Position numbers and translations under genes: made by a program
Notes under the pieces: model-generated
Seen by the model: only the letters and a program-made list of their open reading frames with translations
Databases searched by the model: none
What the model was told of the DNA's origin: nothing
NCBI GenBank assembly: GCA_964568885.1
Contig: CAZMSF010000009.1
Coordinates: 1-42,344, forward strand
Source of the DNA: JAUSNA01 sp964568885
GTDB lineage: Bacteria > Patescibacteriota > Microgenomatia > Levybacterales > GWA1-39-11
Length of the DNA stretch: 42,344 nucleotides
Direction of reading: 5' to 3'
Part shown: positions 22,640 through 30,787 of the stretch, in pieces
How the letters are laid out: every line of letters starts with the position of its first letter
How positions within the stretch are numbered: position 1 is the first letter of the stretch

Positions 22640-23257
22640 CTATTTACACTTGTCGTTGGTGCCATTAAGACACCCTGCTTCGCTGGTGGGCTTGGAGCCC
22701 ACGTCGTAGAAGACGACCGGTTGGACGTTGACCTTGAGAGGCGCGTCTAGGTATAGGTACTTGAGGCTCGTTGAGACATAGACTCCTTCGGTCGTGAAGA
22801 AGAAGATGCCGTCTTCATTGGTCCCGTTGGACCCGTCGTCGGAAGGCGACGGGATGCCGAAGACCTGGCAGCCCTCCTTGCCGTCATCACAGTAGGAGAT
22901 GATCTGGTAGACGGAGGTGAGCTGCGATTGGTTGGATGAGACCTTGCCCTTGACGGTGAAGTACGAGACTATAGCACCCGTGTCGGACAAAAGGTAGACG
23001 TAGCCGACCTTGTTAGGGTCGTTGAAGCGCAACAGCTTTTCGGTCAGCTGTTTTCGCTCAAGACTGTCGTTCATCTGGTCGACGGGGTAGGGACGGCGGT
23101 CCCGCAGCTTGGCGTAGTAGGAAGCGACCGTTTGGTCGTCCTTTGCCTGGGTTGCGGTCGTGTCGGTGGACTTTCCACCGCAGGCGCTGGTCAGGATGGC
23201 CATTACCACGATGAGAAGTAGAACCATGGACGCTACGTGCTTACGACGCGTGTTCAC
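22640..23257 (-). CDS. Lipoprotein in GC-rich island, unknown
   Basis: 205 residues from a GTG start that overlaps the preceding stop as GTGA; AAGGAGG lies about 11 bases upstream. A basic N-terminus (VNTRRKHVASM), a hydrophobic stretch and the lipobox LTSAC predict a signal peptidase II lipoprotein anchored outside the membrane. The mature part contains paired cysteines (SYCDDGKEGC, EAGCLNGTNDKC) and KVGYVYLLSDTGAIVSYF. The family is not recognised. Base composition is far from the neighbours: roughly 60 percent G+C in the lines I counted, with G/C-ending codons. This suggests recent transfer. Confidence 0.7.
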   Translation of the reverse strand: MNTRRKHVASMVLLLIVVMAILTSACGGKSTDTTATQAKDDQTVASYYAKLRDRRPYPVDQMNDSLERKQLTEKLLRFNDPNKVGYVYLLSDTGAIVSYFTVKGKVSSNQSQLTSVYQIISYCDDGKEGCQVFGIPSPSDDGSNGTNEDGIFFFTTEGVYVSTSLKYLYLDAPLKVNVQPVVFYDVGSKPTSEAGCLNGTNDKCK

Positions 23258-23790
23258 CTGGATGAGTCCTCCTTGCAGTCGACGGCCGGATTGTTGGTGG
23301 GGATGACCTGTGGAAGGTCTTCCGAACGCCAATCACGGCTCGTTATCTTCGTCGCTTCCGCGTTGTAGTCGGCGACGGTCTGTGCGCACTGGTTCTTGAG
23401 TCCTGTCAGGACTTGGGAGAGGCGCGAATCTTCGTTGGCGATTGAGCCGATGGCGTTGTCGGTCTTGCCGGCATTGGTAGCACGGAAGTCTGACAGAGTC
23501 TTGGCGGCGTTGTTGATCTGGATGTCGAACGCCTTGATGTCCTGGTAGGTCTGCTCGAAGTATTCCTGCTTGGCAGTCCGGTTGTTGACCGAATTGTTGC
23601 GCTGGATTTGCTCGGCGCGACCCTTGATGCCGGAGAATCCGGTTTCGATACCCAGAACAGTGCCGTTGATGGCAAGGGTGAGGGCACCCGCAAGGATGGT
23701 GATAAGGACCAGAACCCCGAAGAGGTAGAAGATGAGCTTCCCCATTTTCAGGTTGTCGGTGTTCTCGTCGTAGTATGAGCCGGGACGCAT
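23254..23790 (-). CDS. Membrane protein with coiled coil, GC-rich island, unknown
   Basis: 178 residues from the ATG at 23790, which has AAAGG nine bases upstream; longer upstream starts exist but lack this. One transmembrane segment (about residues 18-42, LIFYLFGVLVLITILAGALT) is followed by an extracytoplasmic helical region, probably coiled coil (about 55-150), with two cysteines (KNQCAQT, PAVDCKED). Translationally coupled to the lipoprotein gene; both are likely in one envelope complex. Same high G+C and codon bias. No family recognised. Confidence 0.65.
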   Translation of the reverse strand: MRPGSYYDENTDNLKMGKLIFYLFGVLVLITILAGALTLAINGTVLGIETGFSGIKGRAEQIQRNNSVNNRTAKQEYFEQTYQDIKAFDIQINNAAKTLSDFRATNAGKTDNAIGSIANEDSRLSQVLTGLKNQCAQTVADYNAEATKITSRDWRSEDLPQVIPTNNPAVDCKEDSSR

Positions 23791-24118
23791 GACTTTTGCC
23801 TTTCTGCCCTGCTGGGCCAGACTAGGTGGCGGTGAATAAGTAGTAGTTTGTTTACCTCTCTGCCTTATCCAAGGCGGTCCGGGAACTATTTGTAATTCCA
23901 AGACTGCCTTGGACAAAATTGAAAGCCATGCTATGGGCTTATTAGCAAAAAGGTTTCGCAGTCAATTGTTAATGTGCTAGATTTAGGTTTTAACTATGCT
24001 TATAAGTTATTATTAAATCTCACAAGGCAATTGTAAGAAATAACTACAGGACTATCAGTTCTCTGGAGCAGGAAATTTTGTGCTCTAAGATACAGAAATG
24101 CGATGGTATAATCATTTG
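23791..24118. other. Intergenic region with an inverted repeat
   Basis: About 330 bp between divergent genes. TCCAAGGCGGTC (23868-23879) and GACTGCCTTGGA (23902-23913) form a 12-bp inverted repeat with one mismatch, 90-120 bases upstream of the island operon, a plausible operator. A smaller hairpin GCCTT-ATCC-AAGGC overlaps it. G+C falls back to the host level by about 23930. Nothing coding seen. Confidence 0.4.
24104..24112 (+). promoter_or_regulatory. Extended -10, leaderless start of the second Nudix gene
   Basis: TGGTATAAT (TATAAT at 24107-24112) ends six bases before a GTG at 24119. An ATG at 24098 lies upstream of this box and would not be transcribed from it. Confidence 0.55.
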
Positions 24119-24541
24119 GTGAAACAAGAAAAAATCGGAGTTTGTGTCCTCGTCTTTAATAAGGAAAAAGAAATTCTTTTGGGTGAGAGACTCAATAGTT
24201 ATAAGGCAGGCCATTTTGGTGTCCCTGGAGGAAGACTTGAATTGAATGAAAGCCTTTTGGGATGCGCGAAGCGTGAAATCATGGAAGAAACCGGACTCGT
24301 AATTGACGCTCTTGAGTATGTTGGAGTAGTAAGAGAATTACAGGAAGATTCAAATTTCATTCACTTCGCTTTTGTCGCAAAAGATGTTGAAGAACAACCC
24401 CAAAATAAGGAACCACATAAATGCAAAGGGTGGGATTGGTATCCGTTTGACAAATTACCACACGATATAATGCCCGGGCATCTAGCAGCGTTAACGATGT
24501 TTGAAAAGGGGACGACACTCACTGATATAAATAAATCATGA
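24119..24541 (+). CDS. Nudix hydrolase
   Basis: 140 residues from GTG 24119; the alternative ATG at 24098 adds seven. The Nudix box is GGRLELNESLLGCAKREIME then ETGLVI, complete. The N-terminal KIGVCVLVFNKEKEILLGER and a C-terminal WDWYPFDKLP are typical of the MutT/NUDT15-like group that hydrolyses oxidised or excess nucleotides. The stop overlaps the start of the HD gene as ATGA, so the two are co-translated and may act in one nucleotide-cleaning pathway. Confidence 0.88.
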   Translation: MKQEKIGVCVLVFNKEKEILLGERLNSYKAGHFGVPGGRLELNESLLGCAKREIMEETGLVIDALEYVGVVRELQEDSNFIHFAFVAKDVEEQPQNKEPHKCKGWDWYPFDKLPHDIMPGHLAALTMFEKGTTLTDINKS

Positions 24542-25191
24542 TAAAACAAGAAACAATTTCGACAATTCAAAAATTCGTGAAAGGAAAAATGGAAGGGGAA
24601 GGGACGGGACATGATTGGTTTCATGTTGAAAGGGTTGTTGCAACTGCAAAACGGATTTGTGTGAAGGAAAAAAATGCGGATAAATTTCTGGTGGAGGCCG
24701 CTGCACTCCTTCATGATATTGGAGACTGGAAATTGAATTCGTCAGGGAGAACCGAGGAGGAGATATTAAGAAGTGTTTGTAAAAAACTCGCGCTAGAAAA
24801 CGAAGACTCAAAAAAAATCATCGGAATAATAATCAATATGTCTTTCAGTGCTAATATCGGGAAAAAGAAACAACTGTCTTTGGAGGGTCAAATAGTCCAG
24901 GATGCAGACAGACTTGATGCATTGGGAGCAATTGGCATTGCAAGAGCATTTGCGTATGGAGGAAAAAAGGGAAGGGAACTCTATAACCCATCAAAGAAAC
25001 CCAAGAAGTTTTCCTCAACACACTCGTATAGGAATTCCGATGGGCCAACAGTCAACCATTTTTACGAAAAATTATTTTTAATAAAAAAACAGCTTAATAC
25101 AAAAGAAGCGGTAAAAATTGCAACCAAAAGAGAAGCCTTCATGAAAGAGTTTCTAAAAGAATTTTACGCTGAATGGGACGGTAGGCGGTAA
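24538..25191 (+). CDS. HD-domain phosphohydrolase (YedJ-like)
   Basis: 217 residues. Metal-binding HD motifs: H in HDWFHVERV (about residue 22), the HD pair in AALLHDIGDWK (about 61-62) and a distal D in VQDADRLDALGA (about 122). This is the pattern of the YedJ/YpgQ nucleotidase-like HD family, which has pyrophosphatase or phosphatase activity on nucleotides. The sequence IARAFAYGGKKGRELYNP is also typical. Second gene after the Nudix hydrolase with ATGA overlap. Substrate unknown. Confidence 0.85.
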   Translation: MIKQETISTIQKFVKGKMEGEGTGHDWFHVERVVATAKRICVKEKNADKFLVEAAALLHDIGDWKLNSSGRTEEEILRSVCKKLALENEDSKKIIGIIINMSFSANIGKKKQLSLEGQIVQDADRLDALGAIGIARAFAYGGKKGRELYNPSKKPKKFSSTHSYRNSDGPTVNHFYEKLFLIKKQLNTKEAVKIATKREAFMKEFLKEFYAEWDGRR

Positions 25192-25192
25192 A

Positions 25193-26563
25193 TTATGCTT
25201 TGCCGACAGTCTCATAAGTGAGCGTTCCTTCCAGAAGTTTTCTGATAGTTGTTTCCGCCTTTTCCTTATGTTCTCCGGTAAGATACGCGTCCATTAACCT
25301 TTTTAAATCAATTCCACCGGAAGATGCAATGTCTTTATAAAGTTCTGCGCTGTGTCTCATGTTTCGTTCTCCTGTCACTGGGTTACAGGAAAGCAAGCCA
25401 AACTTTTTGGAGTACCCTTCGGTCCATTCAAGATTGTCTACAACCGACCAATACAGATAATGTTTTACGTCAACGCCTTCTTGAATTGCCCGCCACACGG
25501 CAACAAGATGTGTAAGGATATAAAATGCGCGGTCATGGTCTTTGTGATCGGCTATTCCGTTTTCGGTGATGATGATAGGTTTGTTGTAATACCTTTTTAG
25601 GTATCTCAATAAATTTAGCAAGAAATCGGGGACAATGGGCCATCCATAGTCGGTTATATATGCATTTGGTGCTCTCATCTCACCAAAAAGTATTGTCTGG
25701 GGGATTCGTTTTTTCGTAGGTCCAAGGTTTATCTTTATTTTGCGAAGGTCCAAATTGAGAAAGTACCCTGTGTAATAATTGACCGCAATAAAATCCTGAG
25801 TCTTTATTGTGTCCCATACATATACAAGCTCACTGTAATAATTCACCAATTTTGTATACCACTTTTCAAAAAAATCATTCGGATTCTCCGGCCTGTCCCA
25901 TCTGAAGGCAATTGCCATACTTACCTGATTTTTTGAGTCGATATCTTTTATTGTGTGATATGCCCTTTTGTGAGCTGCAATCATATTTTTATATCCTATT
26001 AGAGCAGCAAAAATATTGTTTGCCTGAGGTGGGGTATAGTGCGATAAATAGCCGACTATAAGTTGGATATTCGGTTCGTTGAGTGTCAGCCAATATTTCA
26101 CTTCAGGAAATTGCTGGACAATGAATTTTACGTAATGGTTGAAATACCCGACTGTTTTTCTGCTCTTCCAGCTGCCTTGCCGTGCTACCCATTCGGGAAG
26201 AACATAGTGGTTGATGGTGACCATGGGAATCATGCCAAGCTCCATTATTTCCCCGACAATTTCTTTGTAACGAGTTAATGCTTCCTGATTGATGTACCCT
26301 TTTTCAGGCTCTATACGTCCCCACTCAAAACTTATCCGCTGCATCTTAAGACCTAGCTTTGCCATTTTTTCCAAATCCTCTTCGGCTTTTCCTTTCTCCC
26401 ACCACAATGGACCTCTTTGTCCGGGTTTTATTATATGAGGGTTTTGCCGCATGAAAATGTCCCAGTCGGTTCGTCTCTCACCGGTATCCCCCTCTACTTG
26501 AAAAGCAGCAGAAGAACTCCCAAAGAGAAATCCCTCAGGAAATTTCAAAATGTTTTCTTCCAT
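25193..26563 (-). CDS. GH1 family beta-glycosidase, paralogue 2
   Basis: 456 residues. Acid/base Glu163 in TLNEPN, nucleophile Glu334 in IITENGIAD. It shares long identical stretches with the paralogue at 17817 (KMQRISFEWGRIEPEKG, GYSKKFGLL, the SSVDN/SVVDN block), so the two arose by duplication and now sit about 6 kb apart. Both have the same C-terminal extension. No signal peptide. A TACAAT box (26570-26575, minus strand) ends six bases before the ATG. Confidence 0.92.
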   Translation of the reverse strand: MEENILKFPEGFLFGSSSAAFQVEGDTGERRTDWDIFMRQNPHIIKPGQRGPLWWEKGKAEEDLEKMAKLGLKMQRISFEWGRIEPEKGYINQEALTRYKEIVGEIMELGMIPMVTINHYVLPEWVARQGSWKSRKTVGYFNHYVKFIVQQFPEVKYWLTLNEPNIQLIVGYLSHYTPPQANNIFAALIGYKNMIAAHKRAYHTIKDIDSKNQVSMAIAFRWDRPENPNDFFEKWYTKLVNYYSELVYVWDTIKTQDFIAVNYYTGYFLNLDLRKIKINLGPTKKRIPQTILFGEMRAPNAYITDYGWPIVPDFLLNLLRYLKRYYNKPIIITENGIADHKDHDRAFYILTHLVAVWRAIQEGVDVKHYLYWSVVDNLEWTEGYSKKFGLLSCNPVTGERNMRHSAELYKDIASSGGIDLKRLMDAYLTGEHKEKAETTIRKLLEGTLTYETVGKA

Positions 26564-26569
26564 TCTACA

Positions 26570-26575
26570 ATTGTA
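26570..26575 (-). promoter_or_regulatory. -10 box, leaderless start of GH1 paralogue 2
   Basis: TACAAT on the minus strand, six bases, ATG at 26563. No good -35. Confidence 0.5.
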
Positions 26576-26609
26576 TAGATAACTGTAAGAAAAAGGGAAG
26601 AGGGAAAGT

Positions 26610-27029
26610 TTAGAAAGTAAGAAGCTTTAGTCCTATCTCATCATCCATAAATCTGGTCAATTTTGTGTCAACGGTTTGCATAAATATCTCTAAGGTAGCA
26701 CCGACTACCGCTTCTTTTAAGTGTCCTCCGGCCGTCTGAAAATTTTCATACGCCAAGACGGTGTGTATGTGTAAAAAAGGTTCACCATCGACTTGCGAAA
26801 CATTTCCGGTGAGTGATACAACTTCCATTGCCGTATCGAATTTTTTCCAGGAATATTCTTTTTGATCTAAACGGTAATAACCAAGCTCGGCATTTTGAAC
26901 TGCCCCTATTCCATTAAAATATGCAGAAGTTATGGTATAGGTTTTGCAAAAATCTTTAATGGCTTGAATGATTTGTTCGCCCTTTTCAAGGCGGATGATA
27001 TACCCTTGAGAGCACTTTGTATATTTCAC
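26610..27029 (-). CDS. PPC/DUF296 domain protein
   Basis: 139 residues, GTG start. The whole protein is one PPC (DUF296) domain: IIRLEKGEQIIQAIKDFC, YFNGIGAVQNAELGYY, GEPFLHIHTVLA and GGHLKEAVVGATLEIF. Two histidines in HIH and one in GGHL form the probable metal site. Prokaryotic PPC proteins form trimers; their role is unsettled (DNA binding has been proposed from the plant AT-hook relatives). A TGn-TAGTAT box ends six bases before the start (27036-27041, minus strand). Confidence 0.85.
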   Translation of the reverse strand: MKYTKCSQGYIIRLEKGEQIIQAIKDFCKTYTITSAYFNGIGAVQNAELGYYRLDQKEYSWKKFDTAMEVVSLTGNVSQVDGEPFLHIHTVLAYENFQTAGGHLKEAVVGATLEIFMQTVDTKLTRFMDDEIGLKLLTF

Positions 27030-27047
27030 ATATACATACTACCATGT

Positions 27048-27428
27048 TCATTTTCTGTTTGTATACATGACGATATCGTGAAGTAGGGCTCCCGTGCGGT
27101 TTTTATTGGGGCCCGTCAAAATATAAATGTCTCCCGGTTGTGAAAGGAGAATGTTGCAATTGGTATTCACCTCTCCGGCAAGGTGACTAGCTACATCATG
27201 TACCAGAACTTTTTCGTTGACATTTGGGCCAATGGTTGCCGAGCCACGTTTTCCTACTATCATTTTTCTTGAAGACTTATATCCGCGGGGTTTTACTTTT
27301 GGAGAGAGCTCGTATTCCCCGGGAGGTGTAATTTGAAACTCACTACGGTGTTTTACCATATATAAATTCACTTCCATGGGTTCTTCGAATGGTTGGCCTT
27401 GTGGTATATGAAGCCACTCTATTGTCAT
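27048..27428 (-). CDS. Unknown small basic protein
   Basis: 126 residues, soluble, mainly beta by composition. Features: ITPPGEYELSPKVKPRGYKS then KMIVGKRGSATIGPNVNEKV, and KNRTGALLHDIVMY near the end. No catalytic motif or family recognised. It lies 18 bases upstream of the PPC gene in the same direction and may be co-transcribed. A TTTAAT box (27435-27440, minus strand) ends six bases before the ATG. Confidence 0.55.
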   Translation of the reverse strand: MTIEWLHIPQGQPFEEPMEVNLYMVKHRSEFQITPPGEYELSPKVKPRGYKSSRKMIVGKRGSATIGPNVNEKVLVHDVASHLAGEVNTNCNILLSQPGDIYILTGPNKNRTGALLHDIVMYTNRK

Positions 27429-27492
27429 AGATTAATTAAAAAAAACGAAGATAGGTTAGAGGTAAGAAAGGCGCATGAATAAGGAAAGTAAT

Positions 27493-27564
27493 GGGCGTCC
27501 TCGGAGAGTGCGGCTCCCCGAGAACGCCCCGGTACCACTGATGGAGTCAGCCTGGCACAATACC
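27493..27564 (-). ncRNA. Candidate small GC-rich RNA with two hairpins
   Basis: In an AT-rich intergenic region. Read on the minus strand, GGTA..CCA..CTGA-loop-TCAG-TGG-TACC forms a bulged hairpin (27531-27564), followed by a 16-bp stem with a five-base loop (27493-27529). The stem is unbroken only on the minus strand: two positions that are mismatches on the plus strand become G-U pairs there. A promoter lies upstream: TTGCTT (27591-27596), 16 bases, TATAAA (27569-27574), with the start expected at about the first base of the first hairpin. No U-run follows, so it could instead be the leader of the gene at 27428. Confidence 0.45.
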
Positions 27565-27568
27565 TGCC

Positions 27569-27596
27569 TTTATATGATGAGTATGCGTTGAAGCAA
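27569..27596 (-). promoter_or_regulatory. Promoter of the candidate small RNA
   Basis: Minus strand: -35 TTGCTT (27591-27596), 16-base spacer, -10 TATAAA (27569-27574). Confidence 0.45.
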
Positions 27597-27646
27597 AAAA
27601 ATTCATATAAGCTTTTGAAATTATTAGTAAATTTATCTTTTTTTGA

Positions 27647-27652
27647 TATAAT
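27647..27652 (+). promoter_or_regulatory. -10 box upstream of the glycan operon
   Basis: TATAAT, 58 bases before the ATG of the GT2 gene. Only a weak -35 (TTAGTA at 27624-27629, 17-base spacer). Confidence 0.4.
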
Positions 27653-27710
27653 ATGATACAATTAATTTGAACTCATTATTTTTTTTGACGCTCATTTTCA
27701 CTTTTAATTT

Positions 27711-29234
27711 ATGAAGCTACTAAAAAGGTCTACATCAAATAATTTGGAGTTATTTTCCGAAAAGGAAATTAATGAAAGAGGATACGGATTTAGGTACAAA
27801 AAAAATGAATACATAACATTTTCCGAGTTTCCATTGAATGAATCTGCTTTCTTGAGTTTTTCAAGAAAACATAAGTATGCAATTTTTACTTTTTTGCTTC
27901 TGTTTATTTTTTCTCTGATATTTAATGCTCATTTGACAATACTGGCATTAGTTTTTCTCCTGACAGTGATATATTTTAGTGATTTATTGTTTAATTTATT
28001 GCTCGTTTACCGTGCTTCAAATGGACATTACGAATTGAATATAACAAAGGATGAAATAAATAGACATGATGATAAATGGCCTATATACACGATTTATTGC
28101 CCTCTCTATAAAGAAGCCCATATACTGCCGCAATTTGTAAATGCAATAAAAAGATTGGATTATCCAAAAGACAGAATGCAAGTAATGCTTTTACTTGAAG
28201 AAGATGACACAACCTCAGTAGAAGCAGCGAATAAAATGAATTTACCTTCTTATTTTGAAGTTCATGCTATTCCTCATGCATATCCAAAAACAAAACCGAA
28301 GGCATTAAATTTTGGTTTGACTAAGTCAAAGGGTGAATTTGCCGTTATTTATGATGCAGAAGATATTCCGGAAAAGGACCAATTAAAAAAAGCGGTTATT
28401 GCATTTGAAAAGTCAGACGAAAAAGTCATTTGTATACAAGCAAAACTGGATTTCTACAATCCGCATCAAAATATATTAACAAAAGTATTTACTGCTGAGT
28501 ATTCTTTATGGTTCAGTTTGGTTCTTACGGGACTTATGTCTATAGATGCACCTATTCCGTTGGGTGGTACTTCAAATCACTTCCGACTTGATAAATTACG
28601 TATTTTGAACGGATGGGATCCTTTTAATGTTACGGAGGACTGTGATTTAGGAATTAGATTATATAAGAGAGGATACCGGACGCAGATTATAAATTCACAT
28701 ACATTTGAAGAGGCAAATAGTGGTTATCTTAATTGGATTAAACAACGTTCAAGATGGATTAAAGGTTATATGCAGACGTATTTTGTGCATATGAGAAATC
28801 CTGCAGCTTTCAGAAAAGATTGGAAGGATCCTCATATTCTAACTTTCCAGTTAATAGTAGGAGGAAAAGTTTCATCAATTTTAATAAATCCAATAATGTG
28901 GTTGCTAACAATTTGTTATTTTGCTTTTAGACCATTTATAGGTCCAACGGTGGAATCGTTTTTCCCTGGCCCCGTTTTATATATGGCAATTGCATCTTTA
29001 GTGGTGGGTAATTTTTTATATACCTACTACTATATGATTGGTTGCGCAAGAAAAGAGTATGACGAATTACTAAAATATGTATTTTTAGTTCCTTTGTATT
29101 GGCTTTCGATGAGTATTGCAGCATGGCTTGCAATTTTCCAATTATTTTTAAAACCTCATTATTGGTTCAAAACAAGTCATGGATTTCATTTGAAAGATGA
29201 TAAGGTACTATATCAAATTTCATCTCTTCAATGA
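27711..29234 (+). CDS. Processive GT2 membrane glycosyltransferase
   Basis: 507 residues. Two N-terminal membrane helices (about 55-100) precede the GT-A domain with YDAEDIP (D215-D218, the DxD role), TEDCDLG (308-314) and QRSRW (345-349, the QxxRW motif of processive synthases). Three or four C-terminal helices form the channel. This is the BcsA/hyaluronan-synthase-like layout, which builds a beta-linked polysaccharide while exporting it. No PilZ domain. It is the first gene of a three-gene operon with two GT-C proteins; its stop overlaps the next start as ATGA. Confidence 0.88.
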   Translation: MKLLKRSTSNNLELFSEKEINERGYGFRYKKNEYITFSEFPLNESAFLSFSRKHKYAIFTFLLLFIFSLIFNAHLTILALVFLLTVIYFSDLLFNLLLVYRASNGHYELNITKDEINRHDDKWPIYTIYCPLYKEAHILPQFVNAIKRLDYPKDRMQVMLLLEEDDTTSVEAANKMNLPSYFEVHAIPHAYPKTKPKALNFGLTKSKGEFAVIYDAEDIPEKDQLKKAVIAFEKSDEKVICIQAKLDFYNPHQNILTKVFTAEYSLWFSLVLTGLMSIDAPIPLGGTSNHFRLDKLRILNGWDPFNVTEDCDLGIRLYKRGYRTQIINSHTFEEANSGYLNWIKQRSRWIKGYMQTYFVHMRNPAAFRKDWKDPHILTFQLIVGGKVSSILINPIMWLLTICYFAFRPFIGPTVESFFPGPVLYMAIASLVVGNFLYTYYYMIGCARKEYDELLKYVFLVPLYWLSMSIAAWLAIFQLFLKPHYWFKTSHGFHLKDDKVLYQISSLQ

Positions 29235-30787
29235 AAAAGTTCTTATCTCAAAATTTATTTTTTTCTATTTTTTTAGTTTCGCTATTTATTATTGTTAGCT
29301 TCAGTCTCTACTATTTTTCACATGGATTAAATGTAATGTATGGAGATGCAAGAGCACATCTCAATATTGCAAGAAGAGTTATGGACAGCACTAATCCAGG
29401 CATGGCACAATTAGGGGGGATTTGGTTGCCATTGCTACACTTCTTAATGCTTCCAACGATAGGCATAGATTTTTTCTGGCATAGTGGTCTTTCGGGTGCA
29501 ATAGTAAATATCTCAGCATTCTTGGTTTCTGTTTATTTCATTTATAAAATTGGCCGACTTTTTTTCGACAACAAAATTATTATTCTTATCGTCCCTTTTT
29601 TCTATTTAACAAATCCAAATTTAATATATATGTCCACGACTCCTATGACCGAATCCCTGTTTATCGCAACAATTACAGGTGCATATTATTACTTATTAAA
29701 ATGGTTAAAAGATGAAGATGTGCCAACGCTCATTAAGGCTGCATTATTTTTTTTGCTATCTTCCATAAATAGATATGAGGGGTGGACGCTTGCTTTTGCT
29801 GCTTTCATAATTGTAGGAATTGCTACTTTTATCAGAAAAAAGAGTGCAAAAAAAATTGAAAGTAATTTAATTCTTTTTGGGTCTCTCGCATTCATAGGTA
29901 TTTTCTTATGGCTTATATGGCAAATAACAATTTTCGGTGACCCGCTTTACTTTATGAAAAGTATGTATTCCTCAAAACTTCAAACCACAGCAGGATTTCA
30001 AGTAGAAAATAGCCAAAGCGCAATTTTGGCCAATAATTTTCCGCTGTCCGCTTTAGCAAATTTCTACTCTATTCTTGAAAATGATGGGGGGGGGTTAATA
30101 GTTGTAGGTCTGGTTGGTATACTTGTGGGAGTAGTTGAACTAATAAAATCATTCAAAAATAAAAGGAAGCTTTACGCATTAATAGTCCCAGTAATTTTAA
30201 CTCCGTATTTATTTTTAACCTATGCTGTATATAAAGGACAGGTGCCTTTGTTAGTTCCTCAGATAAATCACGGCACGTTTAATATCAGATATGGATTGTA
30301 TTTATTGCCCTCGTTAACAATTTTATCTCTAATTCTTGTTAGAAGTATAAGCAAGAAACCTGCAATGAGGATTCTTCTTCTATCAACAATTATTCTAACT
30401 CAGCTATTTTTATTTTTGCCTTCGTTTTTAAATCCGATTACATTGCAAGCAGGTAATGAAGGAATTGAATTGAAAGTGCAAGCAGCGCATTGGATAGGGA
30501 GAAATTATAAAAACGGCAATGTCCTTGCATCATCCGCTACAGGAGATCCTTTGTTGTTTGATTCCGGTCTTCATTTAAAAGAATTTATTACCGACGGATC
30601 AAATACCGTTATCCAGTCAGCTCTCGCTCAGCCTGAAAAATACGCAAAATATGTCGTTATTAGCCGGGAGTTCGTTGATAGTAAAAGAGATATTGTTAAT
30701 CTAAGAATTAATCGAGATAGTCTAAAAAATAATTACTCTTTGAAGTTCAGAAATAAAGTCTTTGATATCTATGTACGCAATAAATAA
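29231..30787 (+). CDS. GT-C family membrane glycosyltransferase
   Basis: 518 residues, about 11 membrane segments. The first extracytoplasmic loop has DARAHLNIARRV and QLGGIWLPLLHFL, with Asp as the likely catalytic base, as in PMT/STT3-like GT-C enzymes that use polyprenyl-phosphate sugars. It shares this block nearly word for word with the next gene, so the two are tandem paralogues. A run of nine G (30086-30094) lies in the middle of the reading frame and encodes Gly-Gly-Gly; slippage there would truncate the protein. Confidence 0.78.
   Translation: MKKFLSQNLFFSIFLVSLFIIVSFSLYYFSHGLNVMYGDARAHLNIARRVMDSTNPGMAQLGGIWLPLLHFLMLPTIGIDFFWHSGLSGAIVNISAFLVSVYFIYKIGRLFFDNKIIILIVPFFYLTNPNLIYMSTTPMTESLFIATITGAYYYLLKWLKDEDVPTLIKAALFFLLSSINRYEGWTLAFAAFIIVGIATFIRKKSAKKIESNLILFGSLAFIGIFLWLIWQITIFGDPLYFMKSMYSSKLQTTAGFQVENSQSAILANNFPLSALANFYSILENDGGGLIVVGLVGILVGVVELIKSFKNKRKLYALIVPVILTPYLFLTYAVYKGQVPLLVPQINHGTFNIRYGLYLLPSLTILSLILVRSISKKPAMRILLLSTIILTQLFLFLPSFLNPITLQAGNEGIELKVQAAHWIGRNYKNGNVLASSATGDPLLFDSGLHLKEFITDGSNTVIQSALAQPEKYAKYVVISREFVDSKRDIVNLRINRDSLKNNYSLKFRNKVFDIYVRNK
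30086..30094 (+). repeat. Poly-G tract (G9) within a glycosyltransferase gene
   Basis: Nine consecutive G in AT-rich DNA, in frame in DGGG. Such tracts are classical slippage sites. Confidence 0.9.

Noticed and set aside
23406..23693. Ser/Thr/Arg-rich 95-residue reading frame in the GC-rich island
   Set aside because: It is an out-of-frame shadow of the membrane-protein gene, caused by high G+C leaving few stops.
22588..27530. Shared CGCCCC..GGTACC sequences at the island terminator and the small-RNA hairpin as a repeat family
   Set aside because: The match is short and gapped, and both are explained by GC-rich hairpins; not enough to claim common origin.
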